From: CAVVGZ01 sp963841845
GTDB taxonomy: Bacteria; Chloroflexota; Anaerolineae; Anaerolineales; Anaerolineaceae
Direction of reading: 5' to 3'
Assembly (NCBI GenBank): GCA_963841845.1
Contig: CAWJEG010000013.1
Coordinates: 372,001-436,000, forward strand
Length of the DNA stretch: 64,000 bases
In this document: in pieces, positions 45,767 to 55,452 of the stretch
Position numbering within the stretch: the stretch's first letter is position 1
Layout: each line of letters begins with the position of its first letter
Made by a program: the position numbers and the translations under genes
The notes under the pieces: generated by a model
Seen by the model: the letters and a program-made list of their open reading frames with translations, nothing else
What the model was told of the DNA's origin: nothing
The model's database searches: none

Positions 45767-47537
45767 GAAACACCACCGTAATACTTTACCATCTCAGAGT
45801 ATTCGCCTTGCAGATCCAGGAGACTTGAATGGCTTCCGCGCTCGATTAATCTGCCATTTTTCATTACAAGAATGACGTCTGCCTGATATACGGTCGCGAG
45901 ACGGTGGGCAATGCTCAAGACCGTTTTTCCTTCCGCAAGAAGACGTTGAGTATTTTGGAGGAACATCTCCGTCTCAGGATCAACTGCTGAGGTAGGCTCA
46001 TCCAATACCATGATGGGGGCATTCTTATAAATGGCTCTTGCCATCACAAGCCGTTGGGACTGCCCGCTGCTCAACCTAAACCCATCTTCACCCACATGCG
46101 TATGGATACCATGCTCCAGGGATTGAACCCATTGATCTAAATGCGAACGGATTAAGGCATTCCATATCCTATCCTCATCCTCCAATCCATTTTCCATTGC
46201 TACATTCAATGCAATGCTTCCATAAAAGATATAGGGTCTTTGGGGGACATATGCAATTTGGGAAAGCCAATCATTTACATTAATATCCTTTATCGGCAAC
46301 CCATTTATCAAGATATCGCCAGAGTCAGGATCAATAAACTTTAGAAATAAATTCACCAGGGTAGATTTCCCGGATGCAGTTTCCCCAACAACGGCAATAT
46401 GCTGGCCTCTATTGAACTCAAATGAAATGTCAATAACAGCAGGTTCATTCCGCTCTGGATACATGGTACGAAACCTGGTTAAACCTGATTACAAATTTAT
46501 TATCGATGATGTCCTTCAGGTTTTCTGTCGTGCCACCATTATCCGCGAGAGATACTCTATCAATACCTTTCCATTCCTCAATCCCAAGAAATTCAGACAG
46601 TCGATGAAATGCCGCCAGTCCTTTATTGCTGGCATGAAATTTGAGACTCAATTGACGCAAAGGATTATAGAACTCCGGTACGATGAGTAATATAACAAAA
46701 GCAGTCTGAAAGGAAAAAGTGCCATAAATGAGCCGCAATCCAATTTCGACAGCAATTATTGCTACGCTGATCGTAGCGATTATCTCCAGAACAAAAGCTG
46801 ATAAAAAGGTGACCCTTAAAACTTTTAATGTGTCCAGTCGGTATTCATCATTTATTTTCTCCAGGGTTCCTGCATAAGATTTACTTTGACTCAGAATCTT
46901 CAAGGTAACCAGGCCGCGTAATGTGTCCAGGTAATGACCACCCAACCTGCTGAAGTTATCCCATTGATCCTGGGTTAATTTCTCCGCCCGGTTACCAATT
47001 AAGATCATAAATACTGGGATAAGAGGGGCTGTAACGAATAATATCGTGCCGGATAATGCATCCCTGGGGAACACAAACAATAGATATAAAACAGGGATAC
47101 TGAACGCAAATATGATTTGTGGTAAATATTCACTGAAATATTTATCAAGATCATCAATACCAGCTGAGAAATAATGTTAATTAATTCACCGCTCTGCATA
47201 TTCTTTAGTCGAACTGGGTTAATTCTTGGAATGTTTTCTGAAAAACGCTTTCCTTAAATCATTTTTTATGCGTGCCGCCATACATTTTCGCAAATCCATC
47301 ACTGCAATAGGACGAGAAACCTCTTAATGTAAAAACTAGTATCAAGTGACAACAGGAGTGGAACGAGATCAGATCTTGTCTGTTGTTCAATAAAACTACC
47401 ACTTACGATCTGGCTGAGAATATTCACCTGGATCAGGAACAGCCCTGCAGATAATAAATCCAAAACCTATGCTGTAAATAAAATAACCTTTTTTGCGGTT
47501 TTACCAATCCTGAAAGTTGCTTATCCCAAATTCGCAT
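45763..47537 (-). CDS. cydD: ABC transporter subunit CydD, frameshifted at seven sites
   Basis: The second half of the CydDC exporter. The start ATG at 47537 (MRIWDKQLSGLVKPQKRL) leads into a frame that must lose bases near 47480, 47437, 47343, 47285, 47224, 47170 (two bases) and 46465. The result is about 588 residues, the usual CydD length, with LKNMQSGELINIISAGID then DLDKYFSEYLPQII in the expected spacing. The C-terminal ATPase is intact: Walker A VGETASGKST, signature LSSGQSQRLVMARA, Walker B IMVLDEPTSAVD and SIAHRL. The 5' end is the most damaged part of the window. cydC follows directly. Confidence 0.82.
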
Positions 47538-47758
47538 TCAATGATCATCCCGGACCGAAAAGAAATCAATCAATATATAATTATTTGTAAGATAGATTAT
47601 CGCATAATTGAATTTTGATTCTCTGACGAATTTATTGTTGATATCCGGACAAATTCACATCTTATTATGAAACCTTGAGTTGAAATTTCTCGTATTTATT
47701 ATTAAGGTTAGAAAATATTTACGGAATGAATAAAGGTTGAATTAAGCTAGGAGAAAGA

Positions 47759-48127
47759 ATGAGTATATTGGGTAATATTATCTGGTTAATATTTGGAGGG
47801 TTTTTCAGCGGGATGGGATACATTATTGGTGGAATTTTCACCTGCCTTACAATAATCGGGATTCCATTTGGAATTCAATCCATAAAATTAGGCGTTGCAA
47901 CACTTACCCCATTTGGCAAGCAAATACAAACCCGAAAAGATTCCGGTGGGATTATGGAAACAATTTTCAATATTATTTGGGCAATCCTTTTTGGTTGGGA
48001 AATTGCGATTGCACACCTGACATCCGCAATAATCCTTGCCATCACAATTGTTGGTTTACCATTTTCCATCCAACACATAAAATTAATTCCCCTTGCTTTA
48101 TTACCATTTGGCAAGGAATTTAAATAA
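47759..48127 (+). CDS. YccF-domain membrane protein
   Basis: A 122-residue protein with two copies of a YccF-type repeat: LGNIIWLIFGGFFSGMGYII ... TIIGIPFGIQSIKLGVATLTPFG, then IFNIIWAILFGWEIAIAH ... TIVGLPFSIQHIKLIPLALLPFG. About four hydrophobic segments are present. AGGAG lies 5-6 nt ahead of the ATG. The family is widespread but its function is unknown. A strong bidirectional hairpin separates it from convergent leuS. Confidence 0.9.
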   Translation: MSILGNIIWLIFGGFFSGMGYIIGGIFTCLTIIGIPFGIQSIKLGVATLTPFGKQIQTRKDSGGIMETIFNIIWAILFGWEIAIAHLTSAIILAITIVGLPFSIQHIKLIPLALLPFGKEFK

Positions 48128-48177
48128 TATCAGCATGATCCCCAGTATAATACGATTAAAATACTTAAATTTAAGCA

Positions 48178-48219
48178 AAAAAATCCCGTGAGAAACATTT
48201 TTTACTCAAGGGATTTTTT
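48178..48219. terminator. Bidirectional terminator between the YccF gene and leuS
   Basis: AAAATCCCGTGAG and CTCAAGGGATTTT pair with one mismatch around a 12-nt loop. The outer arms are A-run and T-run, so a U-tract follows on either strand. Both convergent genes end here. Confidence 0.85.
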
Positions 48220-48236
48220 GCTATAAGAATAATCCA

Positions 48237-50716
48237 CTACATGACAATATTCACAAGCCGGCCTGGAACATAAATGATATTTTCTGGGCTTTTTGCCTTC
48301 TAGGAATCTTTGTATTCCATCTGCCTGTAATGCTAAGTTCTTAGCCTCTTCTTCGCTGATATCCACAGAAACCAGTAATTCGATCTCGAACCTTGCCATC
48401 TACCTGTAAAACAAGTTGAATTTGTTCAAATTGGATGGCTTCCAAATCGACATCCGGCCATTTTTGTTGGTGAATTGAATAAGGTTTTCCAAGAATATGC
48501 CAGATTTCCTCTGATATGTGCGGGCAAACAGGTGCCATCATCCGCAGGTATGTATCCACCACTTCATGCCAGACCCCATTTCGATAAGCACCTTCTTGTT
48601 TGGCTTTACCAATTTCATTAAGTAATTCCATTAATGATGAGATGATTGTATTAAATTCAAACTGTTCATAATCACGGGTGATGGATTTTAACTTGAGATG
48701 CAAAATTCTGCGAAGATTTTTTACATCCTGCTCCGAAAAATGGCGATCTGTAATTGGACCATCCTCCAGGAGTATGGACCATACTCTTTTCAACCAGCGA
48801 TAAACGCCATCAATTCCGCTCCTGTTCCAGGGTGCACCCAACTCCCAGCGAGCGAAAAACATCAGGAATGCCCGTACTGCATCGGCACCGTATGCTTGCA
48901 CCAGTTCATCTGGTGCAATAACATTTCCCCGGCTCTTAGACATCTTTTCCGAATCTTCACCCACCACAATGCCCTGGTTCCTCAGTTTGATCATCGGCTC
49001 CATCCCATATGTGATTCCCATATCACGTAGTGCTTTATGAAAAAATCGCGTATAGATCAAATGCATTGTCGCATGTTCAATACCACCCGTGTACGTATCT
49101 ACTGGCATCCAATAACTCGTATTCTTGTGGATCAAAAGGTCCCCCATCAAATTCTGGACTTAGATACCTTAAGTGATACCAGGAGGAACACATGAAAGTA
49201 TCCATGGTATCAGTCTCCCTCCTGGCTGCCTGGTGGCATTTGGGACAGGTAGTAATCGACCAGGTGGGATGGAGTTTTGAGCGGGCTTTCGCCGGTTGGC
49301 CGCCATTCCACATCATCAGGCAGCAGTACAGGAAGATCCTCTTCTGGAACAGGTAAAATACCGCAGTTATCACAAAAGATCATCGGGATCGGAGCCCCCC
49401 AGTACCTTTGCCTGGAAATTAACCAATCGCGCAAACGGTAATTCACTTCGTGGTGGCCAGTCCCTTGTTCTTCCAATAATTCGATGCTGCTCCCGAAAGA
49501 TTTATCTCCTGTGGTGCCGGATAAGCGTCCGGAATTTATCATTCGTCCAAATGCTGGTACAGCTTCCGTCATTTCGTCAGGATTCAATTCGGGAATCCCA
49601 TCTGGCTGTATAACTACACGAATTTCAAGGTTGAATTTCTTGGCAAACTCAAAGTCTCTCTGGTCATGCGCCGGAACTGCCATGATGGCGCCTGTTCCGT
49701 ATGTCATTAGCACATAATCGGCAATCCAGACGGGAATTTTTTCCTGGTTCACTGGATTGATGGCATATCCTCCAGTAAATATACCGGTTTTCTCCTTGTC
49801 AGTGGATTCCCTTTGAATGTCTGTCTGGCGTACCGCCTGTTTAATGTAATCCTGGACCAATTGATATTGTTCTTTAGTTGTGATTTTCTCTACCAGCGGA
49901 TGTTCGGGTGCGAGTACCATGAAGGTAGCTCCCCACAGTGTATCCGGACGGGTGGTAAAGATTTCAAGCGAATCTCCTTGTTCAGTTATAAAACTGACCA
50001 GGGCACCTTCCGATCTCCCGATCCAGTTTGTTTGCAGCAAACGGACACGTTCCGGCCAATCGCAGTGACTGAAATCCAATAGTTCATCGGCATAATTTGT
50101 GATCTTAAAAAACCATTGTTCCAGATTCTTCTTAATAACCGGTGTTCCACATCTTTCACAGTGCCGGTCATCACCCCAGACCTGTTCCCTTGCCAGGGTT
50201 GTATTGCAATTTGGACACCAATCAACCGGAGATTTCTTCCGATATGCCAACCCGTGTTCGTAGAGTTTCAAGAAGAACCATTGTGTCCATTTATAATATT
50301 TTGGATCCGAGCTGATGGCTTCCCGACGCCAATCAAACATGGCACCCATGCTTTTCAATTGGTCCCGCATATGTGCAATGTTCTGATAGGTCCATTGTTT
50401 GGGATGAATGTTATTGCGGATGGCTGCATTTTCAGCAGGCAAGCCAAACGCATCAAATCCCATCGGAAAAAGGACATTGTAGCCTTTCATGCGCAGGTAC
50501 CTGGCCCTGGCATCAGCAGGGGTCATTGCATACCAGTGACCAATATGAAGTTCGCCGGATGGGTATGGAAGCATTGTTAAAGCGTAGTATTTCGGCCGGT
50601 TGGGATCAATATTGGAATGATAAAGTCCATCCTCACTCCCATGTTTTCTGCCATTTTGCTTCAATTTGTCCTGGATCATAAAATGGATATTCAATTTTTG
50701 GCATTTTCTTCTCCAT
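48237..50716 (-). CDS. leuS: Leucyl-tRNA synthetase, frameshifted five times
   Basis: LeuRS charges tRNA-Leu. The frames join into about 824 residues, normal for bacterial LeuRS, after dropping one base near 50635 (GAG [T] GAG), 49275 (AAA [A] CTC), 49112 (TTA [T] TGG), 48379 (CGA [A] TTA) and 48279 (AAA [T] ATC). The true start is the ATG at 50716 (MEKKMPKIEYPFYDPGQIEA). Motifs: HIGH as PSGELHIGHWYAMTP, zinc-like CPNCNTTLAREQVW, editing domain with TTRPDTLWGATF, and KMSKS as EKMSKSRGNVI. The C-terminus VPGRLVNIVM is restored only after the last correction. A T-box leader governs it, and the two tRNA-Ala genes lie upstream. Confidence 0.92.
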
Positions 50717-50726
50717 GATTCCATTT

Positions 50727-50968
50727 AAAAAAAACCTCCTCCCGATAGGGACGAAGGTTATTCTCCGCGGTACCACCCAAATTGTCTGAATATCTCCAGA
50801 CCGCTCTCATGCGATAACGGACATATCCGGCACCAGCTACTTGTTTCACCGGTACAACCTGCCAATAATATGGCTTACCAGGCGAGTTCAACCTGCTGCA
50901 CTCCATGGGTGCCTGCCAGACTTTCACCATTCTCTGGCTCGCTGCTGGATGATTTACTACTCCTGAAG
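50727..50968 (-). promoter_or_regulatory. T-box riboswitch, leucine-specific, upstream of leuS
   Basis: Read on the minus strand, the leader has the T-box consensus GGTGGTACCGCGGAGAATAA (about 50758-50777), a Stem I region with an AGAG-type loop and GAGTAGTAAAT near its base, and a specifier region GAACTCGCC with CTC (Leu) at 50886-50884. A terminator hairpin (AACCTTCGTCCC with GGGAGGAGGTT) and eight T follow, ending just before the leuS start. Uncharged tRNA-Leu should pair with CTC and the T-box sequence to stop termination. This is a classic design that matches its gene. Confidence 0.93.
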
Positions 50969-50992
50969 GTCGTTTATTCTATTTTATTCAAA

Positions 50993-51033
50993 AATACAAA
51001 CACCCAGAGCATTTACTGATCTGAGTGTTTTTC
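50993..51033 (-). terminator. Terminator after the tRNA-Ala genes
   Basis: On the minus strand, AACACTCAGA pairs with TCTGGGTGTT (one mismatch) around a loop of about 11 nt, followed by TTGTATTTTT. It lies directly after the tRNA-Ala(GGC) gene and ahead of the T-box leader. Confidence 0.7.
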
Positions 51034-51040
51034 ATCAAAG

Positions 51041-51114
51041 TGGACCCAGAGGGACTCGAACCCTCGACCTTCTCAATGCCATTGAGACGCGCTCCCAAAC
51101 TGCGCTATGGGCCC
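51041..51114 (-). tRNA. tRNA-Ala (anticodon GGC)
   Basis: A 74-nt tRNA on the minus strand: GGGCCCA acceptor with TGGGTCC, anticodon stem TCTCA/TGAGA with loop ATGGCAT giving GGC, and GGTTCGAGTCC T-arm. CCA is not encoded. It lies 39 nt downstream of a second alanine tRNA, probably in the same transcript. Confidence 0.95.
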
Positions 51115-51153
51115 ATAAATTTAAAGGGCTTTGATCAGTCCTTCCATCCCCAG

Positions 51154-51226
51154 TGGACCTGGAGGGATTCGAACCCTCGACCTCTTCAGTGCGATTGAAG
51201 CGCGCTCCCAACTGCGCTACAGGCCC
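51154..51226 (-). tRNA. tRNA-Ala (anticodon CGC)
   Basis: A 73-nt tRNA on the minus strand: GGGCCTG acceptor with CAGGTCC, anticodon stem CTTCA/TGAAG with loop ATCGCAC giving CGC, and GGTTCGAATCC T-arm. It reads GCG codons. Confidence 0.95.
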
Positions 51227-51449
51227 ATTATCAGGGTAGGAGGATTTTACTCGATGGGTTTATGGATGTCAAGTTTTTGTAGGTTTCTGGCACATAACGT
51301 GACCATGCCTGTTGCGCTGCTGGATTTGTGATTAGCGCCCCTTTGCTTCCAACCGGAAAATGTTATATTCTGGAGGGTCGTCCTAAAAGTGTATAATTAT
51401 TAGGCACAAAACTCATTAAGTGAAGCTCACTTTGAAAGGAATATTTTAT

Positions 51450-52556
51450 ATGGTTCATGAACATCGCATGCAAAGCTTATTAACACTTATGGCTCACAAT
51501 AACCTCGATGGAATTGCCCTCAATCCTGGGCCAACGTTAAAGTATCTTACCGACTTAAATTTCCATTTGATGGAGAGGCCATTCTTGCTGCTTATCAGCC
51601 GGGATGGAAACGCAGTACTTGTTCATCCCGAATTGGAATCATCAAAGCTAAACGATTCGAAAATTAGTTTGAAAGGGTATGCATATGGCGAGAATCCGGA
51701 AAAATGGGGGCAGATATTTTCAACCGCTTTGCATGACCTTAATATGAATGGGAAAAAGATAGGGATCGAACCTACACATATCCGTTTCCTGGAGCTTCAA
51801 TTCTTAAATAATGCTGCCCCGGACTCAAAAATCATTGCCGCAAATATGGTTTTAGATAATTTGCGAATTTTAAAAGATCCATCGGAGAAACAATATATTA
51901 GGCAGGCAGCTATAATCGCCCAGAATGCCATGGAGGCAGCTATTCCATATATGAAACCTGGTGTTTCAGAGGTCGAAATTGCCATGGAATTATCCATTCA
52001 GCTGCTTCGTGCAGGGTCCGAACCCGGATTTGCGTTTTCTCCAGCAGTTGTTGCAGGACCGAACAGCGCCAAAAATCACACCGGGCCAGGAGACCGATTA
52101 TTACAAAAAGGTGATCTCATTATGATTGATTGGGGTGCAAAGTATAAAGGCTACAATTCAGATCTTACCCGCACATTTGCCATTGGTGAGCTTGATCCGC
52201 AACTGGTGAAGATTTATGAAACAGTCCAGGCAGCCAACGATCAGGGGAAAAAGATTGCCAGACCAGGCTTGCCTGCAGGCGAGGTCGATAAGGCTACGCG
52301 GAAGATTATTGATGCTGAAGGATTTGGCAAATATTTCACCCACAGAACTGGACATGGTCTTGGCATGGAAGTACATGAACCCCCTTATATTTATGCGGAG
52401 AATCAAAATATCCTGGAAGAAGGCATGGTGTTTACAGTGGAACCCGGAATTTACATCGAAGGTAAAGGGGGTGTAAGAATTGAAGATGATGTAATTATTA
52501 CCGGTTCCGGTTGTGAATCACTTTCAGATTTTCCACGCGATTTAAGGATTCTGTAA
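51450..52556 (+). CDS. M24-family Xaa-Pro peptidase
   Basis: A 368-residue metallopeptidase. The N-terminal creatinase-like domain (GIALNPGPTLKYLTDLNFHL) is followed by the pita-bread catalytic domain with metal ligands in IDWGAKYKGYNSDLTRTF (Asp, Asp), HRTGHGLGMEVHEPP (His), FTVEPGIYIEGKGG (Glu) and VRIEDDVIIT (Glu). It should cleave Xaa-Pro bonds in small peptides. I chose the ATG at 51450, preceded by AAAGGA about 10 nt upstream, over an in-frame GTG at 51420. A TATAAT sits near 51391. The MBL hydrolase follows by 21 nt, suggesting an operon. The partial gene at 1-662 is a homologue. Confidence 0.92.
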   Translation: MVHEHRMQSLLTLMAHNNLDGIALNPGPTLKYLTDLNFHLMERPFLLLISRDGNAVLVHPELESSKLNDSKISLKGYAYGENPEKWGQIFSTALHDLNMNGKKIGIEPTHIRFLELQFLNNAAPDSKIIAANMVLDNLRILKDPSEKQYIRQAAIIAQNAMEAAIPYMKPGVSEVEIAMELSIQLLRAGSEPGFAFSPAVVAGPNSAKNHTGPGDRLLQKGDLIMIDWGAKYKGYNSDLTRTFAIGELDPQLVKIYETVQAANDQGKKIARPGLPAGEVDKATRKIIDAEGFGKYFTHRTGHGLGMEVHEPPYIYAENQNILEEGMVFTVEPGIYIEGKGGVRIEDDVIITGSGCESLSDFPRDLRIL

Positions 52557-52577
52557 TAGGGGAAATCTGGAAAAATT

Positions 52578-53204
52578 ATGCCGTTAATCATTCGGAAGTT
52601 CGTTCTGCAGCCTTTTTTCAACAATTCATACCTGGTAATTGATGCAAACACCAATCAGGCAGTTGTCATTGACCCTGCAACCGGATCGAAAATCATATCC
52701 GAGATTGCAAATGAAAACGGATACCAGATAATTGGTATCTGGCTGACACATGCACATTTCGACCATTTTTGTGGGGTCAGCGAAATCACCAATGAGGACG
52801 GAATCATCCCACCGGTAGCCCTGCATCCGCATGATCTGGAACTCTGGCAAAGTGGTGGTGATGCTCAGGAATTTGGATATATTTTCGACAGGGGACCTGA
52901 ACCTTCCATACTTCTCGAAGACGAACAGATTTTATTATTAGGTGAAACCAAGATTCGGGTAATTCACACTCCTGGCCACTGTATGGGTCATGTTGTTTAT
53001 TATTCCATCTCTGACAATGAAATTTTTTGCGGAGATTTAATATTCAAGGGAGGGATCGGACGCACTGACCTCCAGGGAGGCAGCATGACCCAGATTATGG
53101 ACAGTATTTTCCACAAAATTTTGATTCTTCCAGAAGAAACCAGGCTTCATCCAGGTCACGGCCCGGAGACATCTATTCGGGAAGCAAAAACATTGGTTAT
53201 TTAA
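52578..53204 (+). CDS. MBL-fold metal-dependent hydrolase (glyoxalase II-like)
   Basis: A 208-residue metallo-beta-lactamase-fold protein. Metal ligands are clear: THAHFDHFCG, HTPGHCMGH, and CGDLIFKGGIGRTDLQGG then HPGHGPETS near the C-terminus. This is the arrangement of hydroxyacylglutathione-hydrolase-type enzymes, although the organism may lack glutathione and the thioester substrate may differ. It follows the M24 peptidase and is closed by a strong terminator shared with convergent rny. Confidence 0.92.
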   Translation: MPLIIRKFVLQPFFNNSYLVIDANTNQAVVIDPATGSKIISEIANENGYQIIGIWLTHAHFDHFCGVSEITNEDGIIPPVALHPHDLELWQSGGDAQEFGYIFDRGPEPSILLEDEQILLLGETKIRVIHTPGHCMGHVVYYSISDNEIFCGDLIFKGGIGRTDLQGGSMTQIMDSIFHKILILPEETRLHPGHGPETSIREAKTLVI

Positions 53205-53206
53205 TC

Positions 53207-53241
53207 AAAAAACCTGGTGGACGTATCCACCAGGTTTTTGA
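53207..53241. terminator. Bidirectional terminator between the MBL hydrolase and rny
   Basis: A perfect stem of about 13 bp (AAAACCTGGTGGA with TCCACCAGGTTTT) with a CGTA loop, flanked by A and T runs, terminates both converging genes. Confidence 0.92.
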
Positions 53242-53250
53242 AATTTTCTT

Positions 53251-54780
53251 TTATTTTGCATAATCTATCGCCCGGGTTTCCCGGATCACTGTTACTTTTA
53301 TCTGTCCAGGATATTGCATTGTATCCTCAATTTTCTTAGCAATATCCCTCGCCAGCCTGGTTGCATCGAGATCATCAATATCACCCGGTCTGACAAGAAT
53401 CCGAACCTCACGTCCTGCTTGAATTGCATAACTTTGCTCAACTCCTTTATATGAGTTGGCAATTTCCTCAAGAGATCGCAGGCGCTTGATGTAATGTTCA
53501 AGGTCTTCCCGTCTGGCACCCGGTCTTGCTCCAGAAATCGCGTCCGCAGCTTCAACGATAATTGATTCCACACTCTCCTGGTCAATTTCATGGTGATGCG
53601 AAGCAATGGCATTGACAACTCTTGCATTTACTCCATACCTTTTTGCAAAATCCGCTCCAATTGTGGCATGGGTCCCTTCGGTATTGTGATCCAGGGCTTT
53701 TCCAAGATCATGCAAAAGTCCCGCTGTACGTGCAACTTCAACATCAGCATTTACCTCTGCAGCAATCGCTGCCGCAAGGTGGGAGGTTTCCACTGCGTGA
53801 GCAAGCTGGTTTTGTCCATAAGAAGTACGGAATTTTAGTCTTCCGAGTATTTTTAATATTTCGGGGTGTAATCCAGCAATGCCGGTATCAAATGCAGCTT
53901 GCTCACCAGCTTCCGCGATTACCTTTTCTACCTCTACTTCCTTCTCATGCAAAACTTTCTCAATATATGCTGGATGAATCCGACCATCCAGGATAAGTTT
54001 TTCAAGTGATCGCCTGGCAATTTCTCTTCGAACCGGGTCAAAGCAAGAAATTGTCACCGCCTCCGGTGTGTCATCTACAATAACATCAACTCCGGCTGCC
54101 TGTTCAAATGACCGTATATTCCGTCCATTTCTGCCAACAATGCGTCCTTTCATTTCTTCATTCGGCAGTGGAACAAGGGAGGTAGTAATTTCACTGACAT
54201 GATCGGAGGCAATCCTTTGAATCGCATTTGTAATAATCATGCGTGCCTTTTTCTCGCCCTCATCACGCGCTTCTGCCTCAATTCCGCGAATAATTCTTGC
54301 CATATCATTTCGTGCTTCTTTTTCCGCCAGGTTTAAAAGTTCCTGTCTGGCATCTTCAATCGTCATCTCAGCTATCTTTTGAAGCTCCTCAATACCTTTC
54401 TCATACATCTTGTCAATATCATTTGCTCGTTTATCTATCGTACTCTGCCGCTTGTTGAGGGCTGTCTCACGCTGTTCCAATCGGTCCATCCGTTGATCTA
54501 AATCCACCCGGCGCTTTTGCAGGCGATCTTCTTCGCGTGATAATTCATTTCTTTTGCGTGTTACCTCCGAATCGGCTTCTTCAAGCACCTTTAATGCATT
54601 ATCCCGGGCTTCCAGTTCAACCACTTTCGCCTTTTCGTTTGCCGTCAGGATAACATTATCAGCTTTTAAATTTTGTTCCTTTTGGTAACGGCCGACAAAA
54701 ATTTTCGTAAAGATCACTGTAAGACCGGCAGTTAACCCTATAATCAACAACACCATTACTATTATTCCAAATTCATTCAT
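53251..54780 (-). CDS. rny: Ribonuclease Y
   Basis: RNase Y is a membrane-anchored endonuclease that starts mRNA decay. The 509-residue protein has the full layout: N-terminal membrane helix (GIIVMVLLIIGLTAGLTVIF), a long coiled coil to about residue 190 (RLEQRETALNKRQSTIDKRA), a KH RNA-binding domain (GRIVGRNGRNIRSFEQAAGV) and an HD domain with HAVETSHLAAAIA, LLHDLGKALDHN and ASHHHEIDQES. The length and order are typical. recX lies directly upstream on the same strand, a frequent arrangement. Confidence 0.96.
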   Translation of the reverse strand: MNEFGIIVMVLLIIGLTAGLTVIFTKIFVGRYQKEQNLKADNVILTANEKAKVVELEARDNALKVLEEADSEVTRKRNELSREEDRLQKRRVDLDQRMDRLEQRETALNKRQSTIDKRANDIDKMYEKGIEELQKIAEMTIEDARQELLNLAEKEARNDMARIIRGIEAEARDEGEKKARMIITNAIQRIASDHVSEITTSLVPLPNEEMKGRIVGRNGRNIRSFEQAAGVDVIVDDTPEAVTISCFDPVRREIARRSLEKLILDGRIHPAYIEKVLHEKEVEVEKVIAEAGEQAAFDTGIAGLHPEILKILGRLKFRTSYGQNQLAHAVETSHLAAAIAAEVNADVEVARTAGLLHDLGKALDHNTEGTHATIGADFAKRYGVNARVVNAIASHHHEIDQESVESIIVEAADAISGARPGARREDLEHYIKRLRSLEEIANSYKGVEQSYAIQAGREVRILVRPGDIDDLDATRLARDIAKKIEDTMQYPGQIKVTVIRETRAIDYAK

Positions 54781-54801
54781 TCCTGTATCCTTATCCTGAA
54801 C

Positions 54802-55452
54802 CTATCTAGTTTCAATATGATTCAATTCAGCAGAATAAGATTCCCATAAAACGGGCAGTACATTTCCAATTGTTTCTAAAGTGAAGCCTTTACGTGCTAA
54901 ATACCCCCCCACTCGTTGTTTAAAAAGATATTTGTCCATTGTTTCAATCCGGTGCAGGTATCTTAAACCTGCTTTAAGAGCAATATCATCTTCACTTGTA
55001 ATATCTTGAAGAACATGTTCAATTATTTCGTCTTCGACACCTTTATGAAGTAATTCCTGTCTCAGTGCTCTCCGGCTTTTTGGACGGAAAGCCAACCTGT
55101 TCTCAACCCAGAATTCTGCAAATTGATTGTCGTCTATAAGTTTTTTTTCACTTAATTGTTCAACGACCTTGTTAATGACATCCGGAGGAATATTGCTATT
55201 TTCAAGTCGTTTTCTGACTTCACTTGAAGTTCGCGGTCGGTAAGAAATATATTTAAGTGATTTCTGGTATGCTGTTTCAACCATGTCAGCTGCTTGTAAC
55301 TTGCCAATATTATCTTCACTGAGGGCTAATCCAACGTTCAGCCAGACCGCAACGGTTCGTGCAAGTGAAAATGCGTATTCTCCATTCAGGTAAACACTTA
55401 CCCTATTTTGATTATTCTTTTGCAATTCCATCGAACTTATAATTTTTTCCAT
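54802..55452 (-). CDS. recX: RecX family regulatory protein
   Basis: RecX binds RecA and modulates its filament. The protein has three-helix repeats typical of the family: DMVETAYQKSLKYISYRPRT, SSEVRKRLENSNIPPDVINK, KLIDDNQFAEFWVENRL and RALRQELLHKGVEDEIIEHV. About 216 residues from the ATG at 55452; an ATG 10 codons upstream is possible. It is followed by rny after 21 nt. No recA is in the window. Confidence 0.85.
   Translation of the reverse strand: MEKIISSMELQKNNQNRVSVYLNGEYAFSLARTVAVWLNVGLALSEDNIGKLQAADMVETAYQKSLKYISYRPRTSSEVRKRLENSNIPPDVINKVVEQLSEKKLIDDNQFAEFWVENRLAFRPKSRRALRQELLHKGVEDEIIEHVLQDITSEDDIALKAGLRYLHRIETMDKYLFKQRVGGYLARKGFTLETIGNVLPVLWESYSAELNHIETR

Noticed and set aside
48341..48399. 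A separate small gene ending at 48202 after leuS
   Set aside because: Its sequence is the LeuRS C-terminus read out of frame after the last insertion; the corrected frame ends at 48237 with the usual VPGRLVNIVM.
50116..50580. A 154-codon plus-strand frame inside leuS
   Set aside because: It is antisense to conserved LeuRS motifs and has no recognisable domain or ribosome-binding site.
50620..50640. TGA in leuS (and TGA stops in prfA and cydC) read as selenocysteine, given that SelA is present
   Set aside because: After each TGA the same frame does not continue the protein; the homologous sequence resumes in the +1 frame, so a base shift and not Sec insertion is needed.
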